DNA from: an uncultured bacterium
GTDB lineage: Bacteria; Cyanobacteriota; Vampirovibrionia; Gastranaerophilales; Gastranaerophilaceae
Reading direction: 5' to 3'
DNA: 64,000 bases
Assembly: GCA_902783835.1 (NCBI GenBank)
Contig: CACZSN010000044.1
Location: forward strand, 56,532-120,531
Each line of letters starts with the position of its first letter. Within the stretch, counting starts at the first letter, position 1. This document shows, one piece after another, positions 16,455-25,028 of the stretch. The notes beneath the pieces were generated by a model that had not been told where the DNA came from, did not search any database, and was given only the letters and a program-made list of their open reading frames with translations. Both the position numbers and the translations under genes were made by a program.

Positions 16455-18020
16455 ATGAACAAGTTTTATTTAACAACGGCAATAGATTATGTAAACGGAA
16501 AACCGCACATCGGTCACGCTTACGAAAAAATTATGTGTGATGTAATTTACAGACATTTTACGCAAAGAATTGAGGACACATATTTCTTAACAGGCACGGA
16601 CGAGCACGGTGTCAAAATTCAAAAAACAGCAGAAAAACGTGGCATAACGCCAAAAGAACTTTGCGATGAAAATTCATCATCATTCAAAGCAACTTGGGCT
16701 GACCTCGAAATCGGTTACACTGATTTCATCAGAACCACTGACGAACGTCACAAAGTCGTTGTTCAAAAAATCTTCAAAAAATTAGTCGAAAACGGCGACA
16801 TCTACAAGCACTCTTACAAAGGTTTATATTGTGCAGGTTGCGAATCATTCTTGAATGCACGTGATTTGACTGAAGACGGACTTTGTCCCGACCACCTCAA
16901 AAAGCCCGAAGAAGTTACGGAAGAAAATTACTTCTTCAGACTTACAAAATACAAAGACGCTATAATGGCGCATATCAAGGCTCACCCGGAATTTTTGCAA
17001 CCGTCATTCAAAGTTAACGAAGTTTTGAAACAACTTGAGGACATTGAAGATATTTCAGTTTCGAGAAACAAAAACTCAGTCTCTTGGGGTATCCCCGTTC
17101 CAGACGATGACGAACAAGTCATCTACGTTTGGATTGATGCACTTTCAAACTACATCACGGCATTGGGTTATGCCCCCGAAAATCCGTCAGAAACCTTCAA
17201 AAAATATTGGCCGGCTGATGTTCAAATTATCGGAAAAGATATTTTGAAATTCCACGCAATTTACTGGAGTGCAATCTTGATGGCATTGGGTATAGAACTT
17301 CCGAAAACTATTTGTGCACACGGTTGGATTACAATCGATGAAACCAAAATGAGCAAATCATTGGGCAACGTTATTGCACCTGCTGACATTTTGAAAAATT
17401 TTGAACTCGAAAAACCGGACGCACTTCGTTACTATATGGTAACTTCTGCACCGTTCGGTCGTGACGGAAACTACTCCGACGAAGATTTCAAAGAAAAGGT
17501 AAACGCTGACCTTGCAAACAATATCGGCAACCTTCTCAACCGCTCACTCAATATGCTCGTAAAATATTTTGACGGTGAAATTAAGCCCGAATTTATCAAA
17601 GACGGTAACGACATTGAAAAAGCAGGCGATGAAGCGATTGAAAATGTTAAAAAATTCTTTGACGGATATCAAGTTTGTGAAGCGGCAAACGCAATCGTTG
17701 AATTTGCAAACACAGTAAACAAATACGTTGCGGACAGTGCACCTTGGTCACTTGCAAAAGAAGAAAAAATGCAAGAATGCGGCGAAGTTTTATACAACGT
17801 TCTTGAAGCGATGAGAAAGATTGCTGTAATGCTTTATCCTTACTGCCCGAACATTTCTAAGGAAATTTTCGAACAACTTTCAGCAGATATGAACATCAAA
17901 TACGATGAAGTTGCAAACAACAAACTTCAAGCGGGCAAAATCACTGAAAAAACGAAAATTCACCCCGTATTTCCTCGTATGGATTCAGAATTTGCGACAG
18001 ACAAAAAGAAAGCGAAATAA
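16455..18020 (+). CDS. metG: Methionyl-tRNA synthetase
   Basis: This class I aminoacyl-tRNA synthetase has 521 residues. HIGH motif KPHIGHAYEK near the N-terminus; KMSKS motif ETKMSKSLGNV near residue 300. A zinc-knuckle-like CAGCESF...DGLCPDH (CxxC...CxxH) is typical of the Thermotoga/Bacillus-like group. The C-terminal EMAP/Trbp111 tRNA-binding domain of longer MetRS is absent. AGAGG precedes the ATG. The stop codon abuts the prfB start directly. Confidence 0.97.
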   Translation: MNKFYLTTAIDYVNGKPHIGHAYEKIMCDVIYRHFTQRIEDTYFLTGTDEHGVKIQKTAEKRGITPKELCDENSSSFKATWADLEIGYTDFIRTTDERHKVVVQKIFKKLVENGDIYKHSYKGLYCAGCESFLNARDLTEDGLCPDHLKKPEEVTEENYFFRLTKYKDAIMAHIKAHPEFLQPSFKVNEVLKQLEDIEDISVSRNKNSVSWGIPVPDDDEQVIYVWIDALSNYITALGYAPENPSETFKKYWPADVQIIGKDILKFHAIYWSAILMALGIELPKTICAHGWITIDETKMSKSLGNVIAPADILKNFELEKPDALRYYMVTSAPFGRDGNYSDEDFKEKVNADLANNIGNLLNRSLNMLVKYFDGEIKPEFIKDGNDIEKAGDEAIENVKKFFDGYQVCEAANAIVEFANTVNKYVADSAPWSLAKEEKMQECGEVLYNVLEAMRKIAVMLYPYCPNISKEIFEQLSADMNIKYDEVANNKLQAGKITEKTKIHPVFPRMDSEFATDKKKAK

Positions 18021-19139
18021 TTGATTTACGACGATTTAAAACAGTCTTATAACACTGCTAAAATCGAACTCAAAAAGGCTGAAAAATACCTCAAGCCCGA
18101 CGAGTTGCTTTCTGTTGTCAAAAAATGCGAAACGGAACTTCAAAAACCTGAAATTTGGCAAAATTCAGACATTTCTTCAAAAATTTCAAAAGAACTTAAA
18201 GATGCAAAAGACCAAATCGCTCAAATCGAGCGTTGGCGGGTTTTATTGGAAGATGTCGGAGTATTTTTCGAACTTTATGACGAATGTAAAGAGGAAAATG
18301 TTCTCAAGGAAGCGGAAAAGAATTTGAAAAAATTAAATGCCGAACTTGAGGCAAAAGAAATCGAAAAGACCCTTGGCGGAGAATATGACAAAGACGATGT
18401 CATCATCACGGTTAATGCCGGTGCTGGCGGCACAGATGCTCAAGATTGGGCTCAAATGCTTTTGCGAATGTATTCTCGCTGGGCAGAAAAAAAAGGTTGG
18501 CAAGTCGAATTAATCGAACGTTCTGACGGTGAAGAAGCAGGCATAAAGTCAGCCACAGTAAAGATTTGCGGAAAATACGCTTACGGTCTTGCAAAAGCAG
18601 AAAAAGGGGTTCACAGACTCGTAAGAATTTCGCCCTTCAACGCAAACGGCAAACGCCAAACGAGTTTTGCAAGTCTCGAAGTCAGCCCTGTAATTGAAGA
18701 TTTTGAGAAAAAAATCGTAATTCCGCAAGAGGACATCACGGTTGACACAATGCGTTCCGGCGGTGCAGGCGGACAAAACGTAAACAAGGTTGAAACAGCC
18801 GTTAGAATTTTGCACAAACCGACAGGTATCGTTGTTCGTTGCCAACAACAACGCTCACAACTTCAAAACAAAGAAACTGCAATGCAAATTCTTGCATCAA
18901 AACTTCTTGCTATAAAGCAGGCTGAACACGAGCAGAAACTTTCTTCGCTAAAAGGCGAAAATATGGACATCAATTTTGGTTCACAAATCCGTTCATACAT
19001 CTTTCACCCGTACAAAATGGTCAAAGATCACCGAACTAACCTTGAAATCGGCAATGTCGATGCGGTTATGGACGGAGAAATTGATGCTTTTATCGAATCT
19101 TATTTAAAAAGCACAATGAATAGTAATAGTGCTAATTAA
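18021..19139 (+). CDS. prfB: Peptide chain release factor 2
   Basis: RF2 releases peptides at UGA/UAA. Seen: the RF2 recognition tripeptide SPF ([15 protein letters not shown]) and the catalytic GGQ in [15 protein letters not shown]. At 372 residues it is full length for the family. The only start in frame is TTG at 18021, immediately after the metG TAA and in the same frame, so translation is probably by reinitiation. Because the codon before it is a stop, the common programmed +1 frameshift near codon 25 is absent. The 3' end overlaps the convergent pth gene by 8 bp. Confidence 0.95.
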   Translation: MIYDDLKQSYNTAKIELKKAEKYLKPDELLSVVKKCETELQKPEIWQNSDISSKISKELKDAKDQIAQIERWRVLLEDVGVFFELYDECKEENVLKEAEKNLKKLNAELEAKEIEKTLGGEYDKDDVIITVNAGAGGTDAQDWAQMLLRMYSRWAEKKGWQVELIERSDGEEAGIKSATVKICGKYAYGLAKAEKGVHRLVRISPFNANGKRQTSFASLEVSPVIEDFEKKIVIPQEDITVDTMRSGGAGGQNVNKVETAVRILHKPTGIVVRCQQQRSQLQNKETAMQILASKLLAIKQAEHEQKLSSLKGENMDINFGSQIRSYIFHPYKMVKDHRTNLEIGNVDAVMDGEIDAFIESYLKSTMNSNSAN

Positions 19140-19692
19140 ATTTATTTTGAGCAATTTGCAACCCATTTTGAAGATAACATAAGACTGCATTTGAGGCGAA
19201 ATCTACAGATGCTCGCAAAAGTTCTTCATTTTCCTTGCCAAAAGGAGCAAGCACAAAACTTTCGGACTTCATAAATTGCGGTTGAGGCCCGATTCCGACT
19301 TTTAATCTGTCAAATTTATCAGATTTTGTTTCAAGAATAACGGACTTGACCCCATTATGCCCGCCATCAGAGCCTTTAGCACGAAAACGAACCTTGCCGA
19401 GGTCGAGATTTATATCATCATAAATCAAAAACAAATCGTCCGTCGAAAGTTTATAATAATCCAAAAGCGGACGAACGGATTGCCCCGACAAATTCATATA
19501 AGTTTGAGGCTTGCAAACAATAACGCTTTCGCCATCAATGTTTGTTTTTGCAATCTCAGCGTTAAACTTTGACTCAAGTTTAAATGAGAAATTATATTTT
19601 TCCGCAAGTTTATCCGCAACCATAAAACCCATATTGTGACGGGTTTTTGCGTATTTTTCTCCGGGGTTTCCTAATGCTGTTATCAGTTTCAT
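19132..19692 (-). CDS. pth: Peptidyl-tRNA hydrolase
   Basis: This enzyme cleaves peptidyl-tRNA released from stalled ribosomes. It is 186 residues, normal length. Motifs: [16 protein letters not shown] with catalytic His19, [41 protein letters not shown] (catalytic Asp and substrate-channel residues) and [10 protein letters not shown]. The stop TAG falls inside the last codons of prfB, an antisense 3' overlap. Confidence 0.96.
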   Translation of the reverse strand: MKLITALGNPGEKYAKTRHNMGFMVADKLAEKYNFSFKLESKFNAEIAKTNIDGESVIVCKPQTYMNLSGQSVRPLLDYYKLSTDDLFLIYDDINLDLGKVRFRAKGSDGGHNGVKSVILETKSDKFDRLKVGIGPQPQFMKSESFVLAPFGKENEELLRASVDFASNAVLCYLQNGLQIAQNKFN

Positions 19693-19843
19693 ATAAATCT
19701 TTCGTTTCTTTTTTAACTATAAACTATTAGCCGTCTCGTCAACCACAAACAGCCGATTATAAAAAATGTCGATTGAGGTTATTAATGTATATGATACAAC
19801 CCCATAGAAGATTTATCAACAATAATTCGATAGGAGATAATGT

Positions 19844-20416
19844 ATGGTTACAAAAAATAAAACAACACAGGCAAAAAGCAGTAAAAAATTAGCAAATTTT
19901 CTTGCCAAAACAGGTTTACATAAAAAAGATTTTGCTCAAATGGTCGGTGTTACGCTTTCTTACGTATACAACCTGATTGATGAGTCAATACCGTTTTCAA
20001 CACGAAGTGCGACTTTAGAAAGAATTGCGGTCGTCATGGATATTCAACCCGAAGAATTTCCTGAATATCGTATCCCGCAAGAACCTGTACTAATTGACGA
20101 TACAATCGAGTTTTTTAAGAAAAAACAAAATGACCTCGGACTGTCTACAATCCAATTTTTGAAAGCCTTTCCGAGAAAAAAACGTATTGAAATCGTCGAT
20201 ATGATGAGAGGAGCAATTCCTGTTCCATTGGATTGGAACGAACTCAAAATGATTGGAAATGTACTCAATATAACAAATTCCGAACTCTACCCCTTCTGGG
20301 AAAATCGGCTTAAGGAAGTTCTCAAAACTGCGGGCATGAACTTGAGAGACAATCAAGAATTGACTGCAAAAATGCTTTCTTGTGCCGAAAAATTTATCAA
20401 ATCACAAATTGACTAA
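19844..20416 (+). CDS. Helix-turn-helix (XRE-like) protein
   Basis: This 190-residue protein has AGGAG 7 nt before the ATG. Residues about 28-75 form an HTH of the lambda-repressor/XRE type (KKDFAQMVGVTLSYVYNLIDE..PFSTRSATLERIAVVMDI). A second, weaker HTH-like repeat follows (about 112-165: STIQFLKAF...LDWNELKMIGNVLNITNSEL). Duplicated XRE domains suggest DNA binding, but no effector domain is visible and the target is unknown. The 3' end overlaps the convergent phosphoesterase gene by 4 bp. Confidence 0.7.
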   Translation: MVTKNKTTQAKSSKKLANFLAKTGLHKKDFAQMVGVTLSYVYNLIDESIPFSTRSATLERIAVVMDIQPEEFPEYRIPQEPVLIDDTIEFFKKKQNDLGLSTIQFLKAFPRKKRIEIVDMMRGAIPVPLDWNELKMIGNVLNITNSELYPFWENRLKEVLKTAGMNLRDNQELTAKMLSCAEKFIKSQID

Positions 20417-21258
20417 AATTTAACATCCTTAACGTTAATTTTAACGTTTTCGGGTTTCTTTAAAAATTTCTTGTCATAAGTGACCTTTACCACTTCATAT
20501 ATTCCGCTTCCGGTTGAATTGGCTCTTGAGCCCAATGCCGGAACGGAAATGTGGTACAGTCCGTTTTCATCAATTATTAAATTTTGATAATGGAAATGCC
20601 CCGATGCAACTAATACTACATTAGGATATTTTTTCAACAAATCCAAATATCTGTCCGTTTCAAATGTATAATGAGATTCATTGTTATTCGGCGGGATAAG
20701 CGGAAAATGTTGAAATACAAAAATTAAACTATTCTTTTTATACTTAAAAAGTTTTTCAATTTCCGTCAAAACTTCAGGCAAATATCTTCCGTGACGTCCG
20801 GGAACAACATAAGACGAACCGTCTACAACCAATCCGTAACAATCTGAATTAGCTTTAAAGTAATAAGATGTATCTTCCTTGGGTTGACGTTTGTTATATG
20901 CATGAACAAATTTTGAAAAATCCTCTTTCGGAATTCCTCCCGCCTGATATGAATCATGATTGCCAAAAACCAAATAATATGGCTTGTTCAAGCTTTGTGC
21001 TATATTCATGAAAGATTCTAAACTTTTCATGTTCGATTTATCAATCATATCACCCAAAAATACAACAAACTCGATGTCTTTGTTCGCATTGATAGATTGA
21101 ATAGTAAAAATGATATTTTTTTCGGACTCGGTAAACTCTGTTTTTGAATCGGAAGGTTTCAAGTGACTGTCTGAAACTAATGCAAACTCAACGGATTTAG
21201 CCAATGCCGGGAGTGTCAAACAAGTTAAAACAGCCAATGTCGCAAAAAACTTTTTCAT
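20413..21258 (-). CDS. Secreted calcineurin-like metallophosphoesterase
   Basis: This 281-residue protein has a signal peptide (residues 1-20, ending LPALA), so it is periplasmic or exported. All metal-ligand blocks are present: DSH (Asp30, His32), GDMID (Asp70, Asp73), GNHD (100-102), FQHFP and SGHFHY. Such enzymes hydrolyse phosphomono- or diesters; the substrate is unknown. Its start overlaps the stop of the small gene upstream by 1 nt (TAATG), so the two are coupled. Confidence 0.88.
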   Translation of the reverse strand: MKKFFATLAVLTCLTLPALAKSVEFALVSDSHLKPSDSKTEFTESEKNIIFTIQSINANKDIEFVVFLGDMIDKSNMKSLESFMNIAQSLNKPYYLVFGNHDSYQAGGIPKEDFSKFVHAYNKRQPKEDTSYYFKANSDCYGLVVDGSSYVVPGRHGRYLPEVLTEIEKLFKYKKNSLIFVFQHFPLIPPNNNESHYTFETDRYLDLLKKYPNVVLVASGHFHYQNLIIDENGLYHISVPALGSRANSTGSGIYEVVKVTYDKKFLKKPENVKINVKDVKF

Positions 21259-21509
21259 TATACCGCCCCGCTCGCAATCCTTGAATCAATATAACGTTGA
21301 ATAATTAAAGCTTGCTCTAAATCTTCTTTTGAAATAACTTTCATAACAACAAAAATTACTCCCAAAGGCATTCTTTGAAACCTTTGAGCATCTAATGCCA
21401 TCGATAATCTGATAAGGTCGATTTTGTCGGCGGACATAAGAATTTCACCAATCTTTTGGTGAATCGTTACATCATCCCAATCATGTTTTTTATACAAATC
21501 CTTGAACAT
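21258..21509 (-). CDS. Small MshEN/GspE-N-like domain protein
   Basis: This 83-residue protein resembles two short repeats of the type found at the N-terminus of type II secretion/type IV pilus ATPases: IGEILMSADKID...LSMALDAQRF and PLGVIFVVMKVISKEDLEQALIIQ. In other proteins such MshEN modules bind cyclic di-GMP, but the key residues cannot be judged here. It is translationally coupled to the secreted phosphoesterase downstream. The domain match is from memory of the pattern only. Confidence 0.6.
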   Translation of the reverse strand: MFKDLYKKHDWDDVTIHQKIGEILMSADKIDLIRLSMALDAQRFQRMPLGVIFVVMKVISKEDLEQALIIQRYIDSRIASGAV

Positions 21510-21589
21510 ACAAAAATTATATCAAAAAACGCACAAAAAATCTCGAAGTTTACAAAACTTCTTTAGCAAAAGAACTTAAAACATCTCGA

Positions 21590-21958
21590 TTAAGCAATAG
21601 CGATTTGATTCAAAATGTTAGCTTTGCCATTGTAATGACCGGCATAAACATTTTGCAAATCACTTGAAGGAGCAAGTCCGTTTCTGTAATTTTCACGAGC
21701 ATTAACAGGGGCAACACCTTGAACCGGAGTTTGAACCTTGTTAACCGATGCAAACGGATTTAAACCTGTAGCTTCAACATTAAATTGATTGAAAATACTT
21801 GAATTTCTGTCAATAGAAGAAACTGATGTTTGTTTATTATTGTTTTGATTTTGTGAAAAGATGCTTGTTGATTGAGCACCTGAAACGGAACTGCCGGCGA
21901 AAATGTTAGCACCGTAAGCTTTTTGGAAAGGATTTATTGAATTAATACCTAAACTCAT
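21590..21958 (-). CDS. Hypothetical low-complexity protein (122 aa)
   Basis: The start is supported by AGGAA 5 nt upstream. The protein is rich in Asn, Ser, Gln and Ala with few charged residues, is probably disordered, and has no signal peptide or membrane helix. It contains the near-repeats INPFQKAYG and LNPFASVN. No family is recognised. It is separated from neighbouring genes by AT-rich spacers. Confidence 0.6.
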   Translation of the reverse strand: MSLGINSINPFQKAYGANIFAGSSVSGAQSTSIFSQNQNNNKQTSVSSIDRNSSIFNQFNVEATGLNPFASVNKVQTPVQGVAPVNARENYRNGLAPSSDLQNVYAGHYNGKANILNQIAIA

Positions 21959-22065
21959 GCTTGTTCCTGTTTCTTTCTACACATATATAAAAACAAATAT
22001 TAAGATTTTTTTGCGAGTTTTAGAATATTTTGTTACAAACTTAATAAAATAATTAAAAAACAATG

Positions 22066-22094
22066 TTGCTAAAAATTTTTGTTAGTGGTATAAA
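22066..22094 (+). promoter_or_regulatory. Predicted promoter of tRNA-Arg
   Basis: TTGCTA (22066-22071), a 17-bp spacer, then TATAAA (22089-22094). The expected start at about 22101 gives a 26-nt 5' leader before the mature tRNA. Confidence 0.6.
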
Positions 22095-22126
22095 TAAAAC
22101 ACAGATAAAAATTGAATACTTCATAT

Positions 22127-22200
22127 GCGTCCGTAGCTCAGCTGGATAGAGCATCTGCCTTCTAAGCAGAGGGTCGCGCGTTCGAATCGCGCCGGGCGTA
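22127..22200 (+). tRNA. tRNA-Arg (anticodon UCU)
   Basis: The cloverleaf can be drawn fully. Acceptor GCGTCCG pairs with CGGGCGT (one terminal G-U and one internal U-G). The D arm is GCTC...GAGC, the anticodon arm TCTGC-CTTCTAA-GCAGA with anticodon TCT, and the T arm GCGCG-TTCGAAT-CGCGC, followed by discriminator A. CCA is not encoded. UCU reads AGA/AGG, the arginine codons favoured in AT-rich genomes. Confidence 0.97.
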
Positions 22201-22239
22201 TTTTTTTTTGTAAAAGAGCCGCTTTGTTGGCTTTTTTAC
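22201..22239 (+). terminator. Terminator after tRNA-Arg
   Basis: A run of nine T begins right after the tRNA. It is followed by a bulged stem, GTAAAAGAGCC with GGCTTTTTTAC, and further T-rich sequence. Confidence 0.55.
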
Positions 22240-22282
22240 TGTTTTTACAAGGATTTTTCCGTCCTATTTGCAATAAAGGTTT

Positions 22283-23006
22283 ATGATAAAAAAATTTATT
22301 TTACTTCTTTTAACTTTTTATTTAATTATTCCTGCTTCAAGTGCCGAGGAAACAGTCAGTAAAGTAAATATTTATAAAAAATACAACAAAGAAGTTCAAA
22401 AAAGCATAAACCGATTGCCAAAAATAAATGAAGCATCAATGGGTAATCTTCAATTAGTGGTACGTTCAAAGAATAATAACTATGAGAAATGGAAGAATAA
22501 CTATTATCCTTTTTATTGGACTGCTGTCGGCAGAATTGATTTAGAGAACAGCTACATTACCGTTCAAGCCGATAAATCAAATTTCGCGGAGAGTAAGTAT
22601 TTTCTAAGTACTTTGGAATATCGCAAAGATGATTTAATAATTGGATTTATAAAAACAAATATTTAAAAAAACTCTAAAACAAGAAAGAAAATAATCGGTT
22701 TTAAATATAACTTAAAAAATGCGGTCAAGGAAAACGACAAATCTTGGCATGCTGCCAATCTTGAGTTCGTAATACTTATTGATATAGACTCGAAAAATCA
22801 TAAATATATGCAATTTATATGATTCAAACGGTACTTTACTTTGTTCTCAAATAAATGATGAAACATATATTAATAACGGAAATAAAAATTTGCTCATAAA
22901 AACGAGCGATTTAAAACTTGAAGAAAATGATACTTTTGCAAAGTCATTCATCAATTCTCAAAAAAAACAATATACAACACTTTTGCGTTTGTCATTTGGT
23001 TTATAA
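22283..23006 (+). pseudogene. Decayed secreted-protein gene (stop codon plus frameshift)
   Basis: The first 127 codons encode a signal peptide (MIKKFILLLLTFYLIIPASS) and a short secreted domain, ending at TAA 22664-22666. The same frame then stays open with protein-like sequence (KNSKTRKKIIGFKYNLKNAV...SWHAANLEFVILIDIDSKNH) to a TGA near 22821. Sequence in another frame continues directly (YDSNGTLLCSQINDETY...TLLRLSFGL) to TAA at 23006. One in-frame stop and one 1-nt-type shift therefore separate three pieces of what looks like one gene of about 240 codons. The ancestral function is unknown. A sequencing error is less likely with two lesions but not excluded. Confidence 0.65.
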
Positions 23007-23035
23007 AAGGGGATAACTAAAATTTTTAAAGCAAT

Positions 23036-23065
23036 AAAAAAGCACCTCTCAAGAAGTGCTTTTTC
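23036..23065. terminator. Bidirectional terminator
   Basis: AAAAAGCAC pairs with GTGCTTTTT across a 10-nt loop between the decayed plus-strand gene and the minus-strand gene at 23071. A/T runs on both sides allow use in both directions. Confidence 0.75.
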
Positions 23066-23070
23066 TTTAA

Positions 23071-23268
23071 TTAATGTTTGATATCAGTTACATCTTTAGC
23101 ATCATCATAGGTTTGTTGGCGGCCGTTTGTAACTCTTTGAATTGTTTTCTCCGTTTTAATTTTTTGAGAAGTGTCATTAACCAAATTTGCAAAATCAACA
23201 TTTTCATAAACCCAATAAATGCCGTATCCGATTGCAACGAGAAGAATTAACTTAATTAAATTACCCAT
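23071..23268 (-). CDS. Small single-pass membrane protein (65 aa)
   Basis: A strong AAGGAG lies 5 nt before the ATG. Residues about 4-22 (LIKLILLVAIGYGIYWVY) form one transmembrane helix, followed by a hydrophilic, charged tail. Family unknown. Confidence 0.7.
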   Translation of the reverse strand: MGNLIKLILLVAIGYGIYWVYENVDFANLVNDTSQKIKTEKTIQRVTNGRQQTYDDAKDVTDIKH

Positions 23269-23370
23269 AATATCTCCTTAATTTATCTTTTAAAATAATA
23301 CCATTATTTTTGAATTTTAAACAATATTCAATTTAATTTATTTTGCAATATAATACAGAAGAGGTACAAA

Positions 23371-24228
23371 ATGTTTCTAACGACGATTGCAGTAATTTTA
23401 AGAATTTTTTCAAACCCTGTCGCAAATATGTATGAAAAGAAAGTTTCGACAGGCGGTTCGTCACTTTATACAGCTTTTTACTCATACTTAATTATGGGTT
23501 TATGCTGCATACCTTTTGCATTTAATGTCGACTGGACTGCCATGCCGCTCGATTTCTGGAAATACGCGATTACTGCAGGTGCATTATGTGCAACAGGACG
23601 GGCTTGTATGGTCAAAGCTCTCCAATTAGGCGAACTTTCTATCTTAGGCCCCATAAACTCCTACAAATCAGTCGTCGGATTAATCATAGGTATCTTTTTA
23701 CTTTCGGAAATTCCGAGTTTGTACGGTCTTTTCGGAATGGCCCTTATCATTTGGGGCAGTTGGTTCGTCTTCGATACACAAGAAGAAGGTTTTTCTTGGA
23801 AATTGTTTAAACGTAAAGATATACTTTTAAGATTTGCAGCATTGATTTTAACAGGTATCGAAGCCGTTCTTTTGAAAAAAGTAATCTTATTATCAAGCGT
23901 CACAACGTCTTATATGATGTGGGCCTGGACAGGTACGTTCTTTACTTTCCTCATAATTCTTTTAACAAGAAAAGAATATACCCCCATAAAAAAATCCCAA
24001 ATTCATCAATACTTAATTATTTGTATCGGCTTAGCAATAATGCAACTTTCAACCAATTTTGTATTCCAAAATATGAAAGTCGGCTACGCTTTGGCTCTTT
24101 TCCAATTATCAACAATCGTAAATTTATTGTTTGGTATAAAATTCTTCCACGAAGGACAGTTTGCTAAAAAGTTAATCGGTACAATTATTATGACAATAGG
24201 TTCTGTCGTCATCATACTTTGTCCGTAA
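23371..24228 (+). CDS. EamA/DMT-family transporter
   Basis: This 285-residue polytopic protein has about ten hydrophobic segments in two halves, typical of drug/metabolite transporters. The first half has LQLGELSILGPINSYKSVVGLIIGIFLLSE, and the second half repeats the pattern with FQNMKVGYALALFQLSTIVNLLFG, matching the EamA signature in each repeat. AGAGG precedes the ATG and TATAAT lies about 20 nt upstream. The substrate is unknown. It ends just before a cluster of palindromic repeats. Confidence 0.85.
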   Translation: MFLTTIAVILRIFSNPVANMYEKKVSTGGSSLYTAFYSYLIMGLCCIPFAFNVDWTAMPLDFWKYAITAGALCATGRACMVKALQLGELSILGPINSYKSVVGLIIGIFLLSEIPSLYGLFGMALIIWGSWFVFDTQEEGFSWKLFKRKDILLRFAALILTGIEAVLLKKVILLSSVTTSYMMWAWTGTFFTFLIILLTRKEYTPIKKSQIHQYLIICIGLAIMQLSTNFVFQNMKVGYALALFQLSTIVNLLFGIKFFHEGQFAKKLIGTIIMTIGSVVIILCP

Positions 24229-24229
24229 C

Positions 24230-24333
24230 AACACTAATAGTGTTATTTATTGCAATTGCAAGGTTTTCAATATAACACAAATAGTGTTAAATGATTTATT
24301 TTGTATTCATTCGAAAATAACACAAATAGTGTT
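24230..24333. repeat. Cluster of three interspersed palindromic repeats
   Basis: Copies 2-4 of the window-wide repeat: 24230-24246 (AACACTAATAGTGTTAT), 24272-24289 (ATAACACAAATAGTGTTA) and 24317-24333 (ATAACACAAATAGTGTT). They are spaced about 43 bp apart in the spacer between the converging DMT transporter and membrane-protein genes. Each could form a small hairpin, but without G/C-rich stems or T runs they are poor terminators. Confidence 0.75.
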
Positions 24334-24372
24334 TTCAGAAAAAATATCAAATAATAAAATAGAAAATACAAA

Positions 24373-24969
24373 CTAAAGAATTTGAGCGGTTTGTTCTTCT
24401 TCAGAAGGTTGATTTTGAGTTGAAACTTCCTGATTTAAAGGAGTTTCATTTTCCTGAACTTGATTATTTACATTATGAGCAGAAGGTGTAAAAGATTGGA
24501 CGGAACGATTTTTTGCTTCTTGTTGAATTGAATCTCCTTGAAGAGAATTTGAATTTTTTGAAGAAGAGAAAAATTCGCCCAATTTTTTTGTATCAACTTT
24601 ATATGAGACTTCTTCGTCTTGAACGGAAGGTTGATGATAAAGATTTACCTTAACTTCCACAGGTTTAGAAGGAATATCCGTTTGTTCATTCATCAAATTA
24701 TTTTTTTTGCTTTGTTGTAAAACAATTTCATTAACATCTACCAATTGAGAATTTTGAGTATCAAGCAAATGTTCATCAACTTTTGTTTCTTTAAAATCGA
24801 CATTTGTTCTTGATTTAGGTAAGAAAAAAGTTGAAACGAGAACAAAGACGAGGAAAAACAGCAAAAAACCGGCCATAATCTTCAATCTGTTACGATTTTT
24901 TCTGCGATTATTAACCTTTTTAAAATTATCAGATAAATCAACCGGTGATTTACTTTTAGCTTTACTCAT
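24373..24969 (-). CDS. Single-pass membrane protein downstream of fliI
   Basis: This 198-residue protein has a basic cytoplasmic N-terminus (RRKNRNR), one transmembrane helix (about residues 31-50) and a long hydrophilic Gln/Asn/Ser-rich extracytoplasmic part, probably disordered. No family is recognised. It lies 59 bp after fliI on the same strand. TATAAT-like sequence in that gap could give it its own promoter. A link with the flagellum is suggested only by position. Confidence 0.65.
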   Translation of the reverse strand: MSKAKSKSPVDLSDNFKKVNNRRKNRNRLKIMAGFLLFFLVFVLVSTFFLPKSRTNVDFKETKVDEHLLDTQNSQLVDVNEIVLQQSKKNNLMNEQTDIPSKPVEVKVNLYHQPSVQDEEVSYKVDTKKLGEFFSSSKNSNSLQGDSIQQEAKNRSVQSFTPSAHNVNNQVQENETPLNQEVSTQNQPSEEEQTAQIL

Positions 24970-25028
24970 TTTTATACTCTAATAACAACAACTCTTAAGA
25001 ATGACATTATATTATAACATCATTGATG

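Noticed and set aside
18021..18110. Programmed frameshift site in prfB
   Set aside because: Searched for a CTT-TGA type site near the N-terminus; the frame is uninterrupted and preceded directly by the metG stop.
22127..22282. tRNA-associated integration site (att) of a mobile element
   Set aside because: No integrase and no repeat of the tRNA 3' end is visible nearby; the decayed gene alone is not enough evidence.
24230..24333. CRISPR array (three repeats about 43 bp apart)
   Set aside because: Repeats are only 15-18 bp, differ in centre and spacing, no cas genes are nearby, and the same motif occurs inside a gene and in other spacers.
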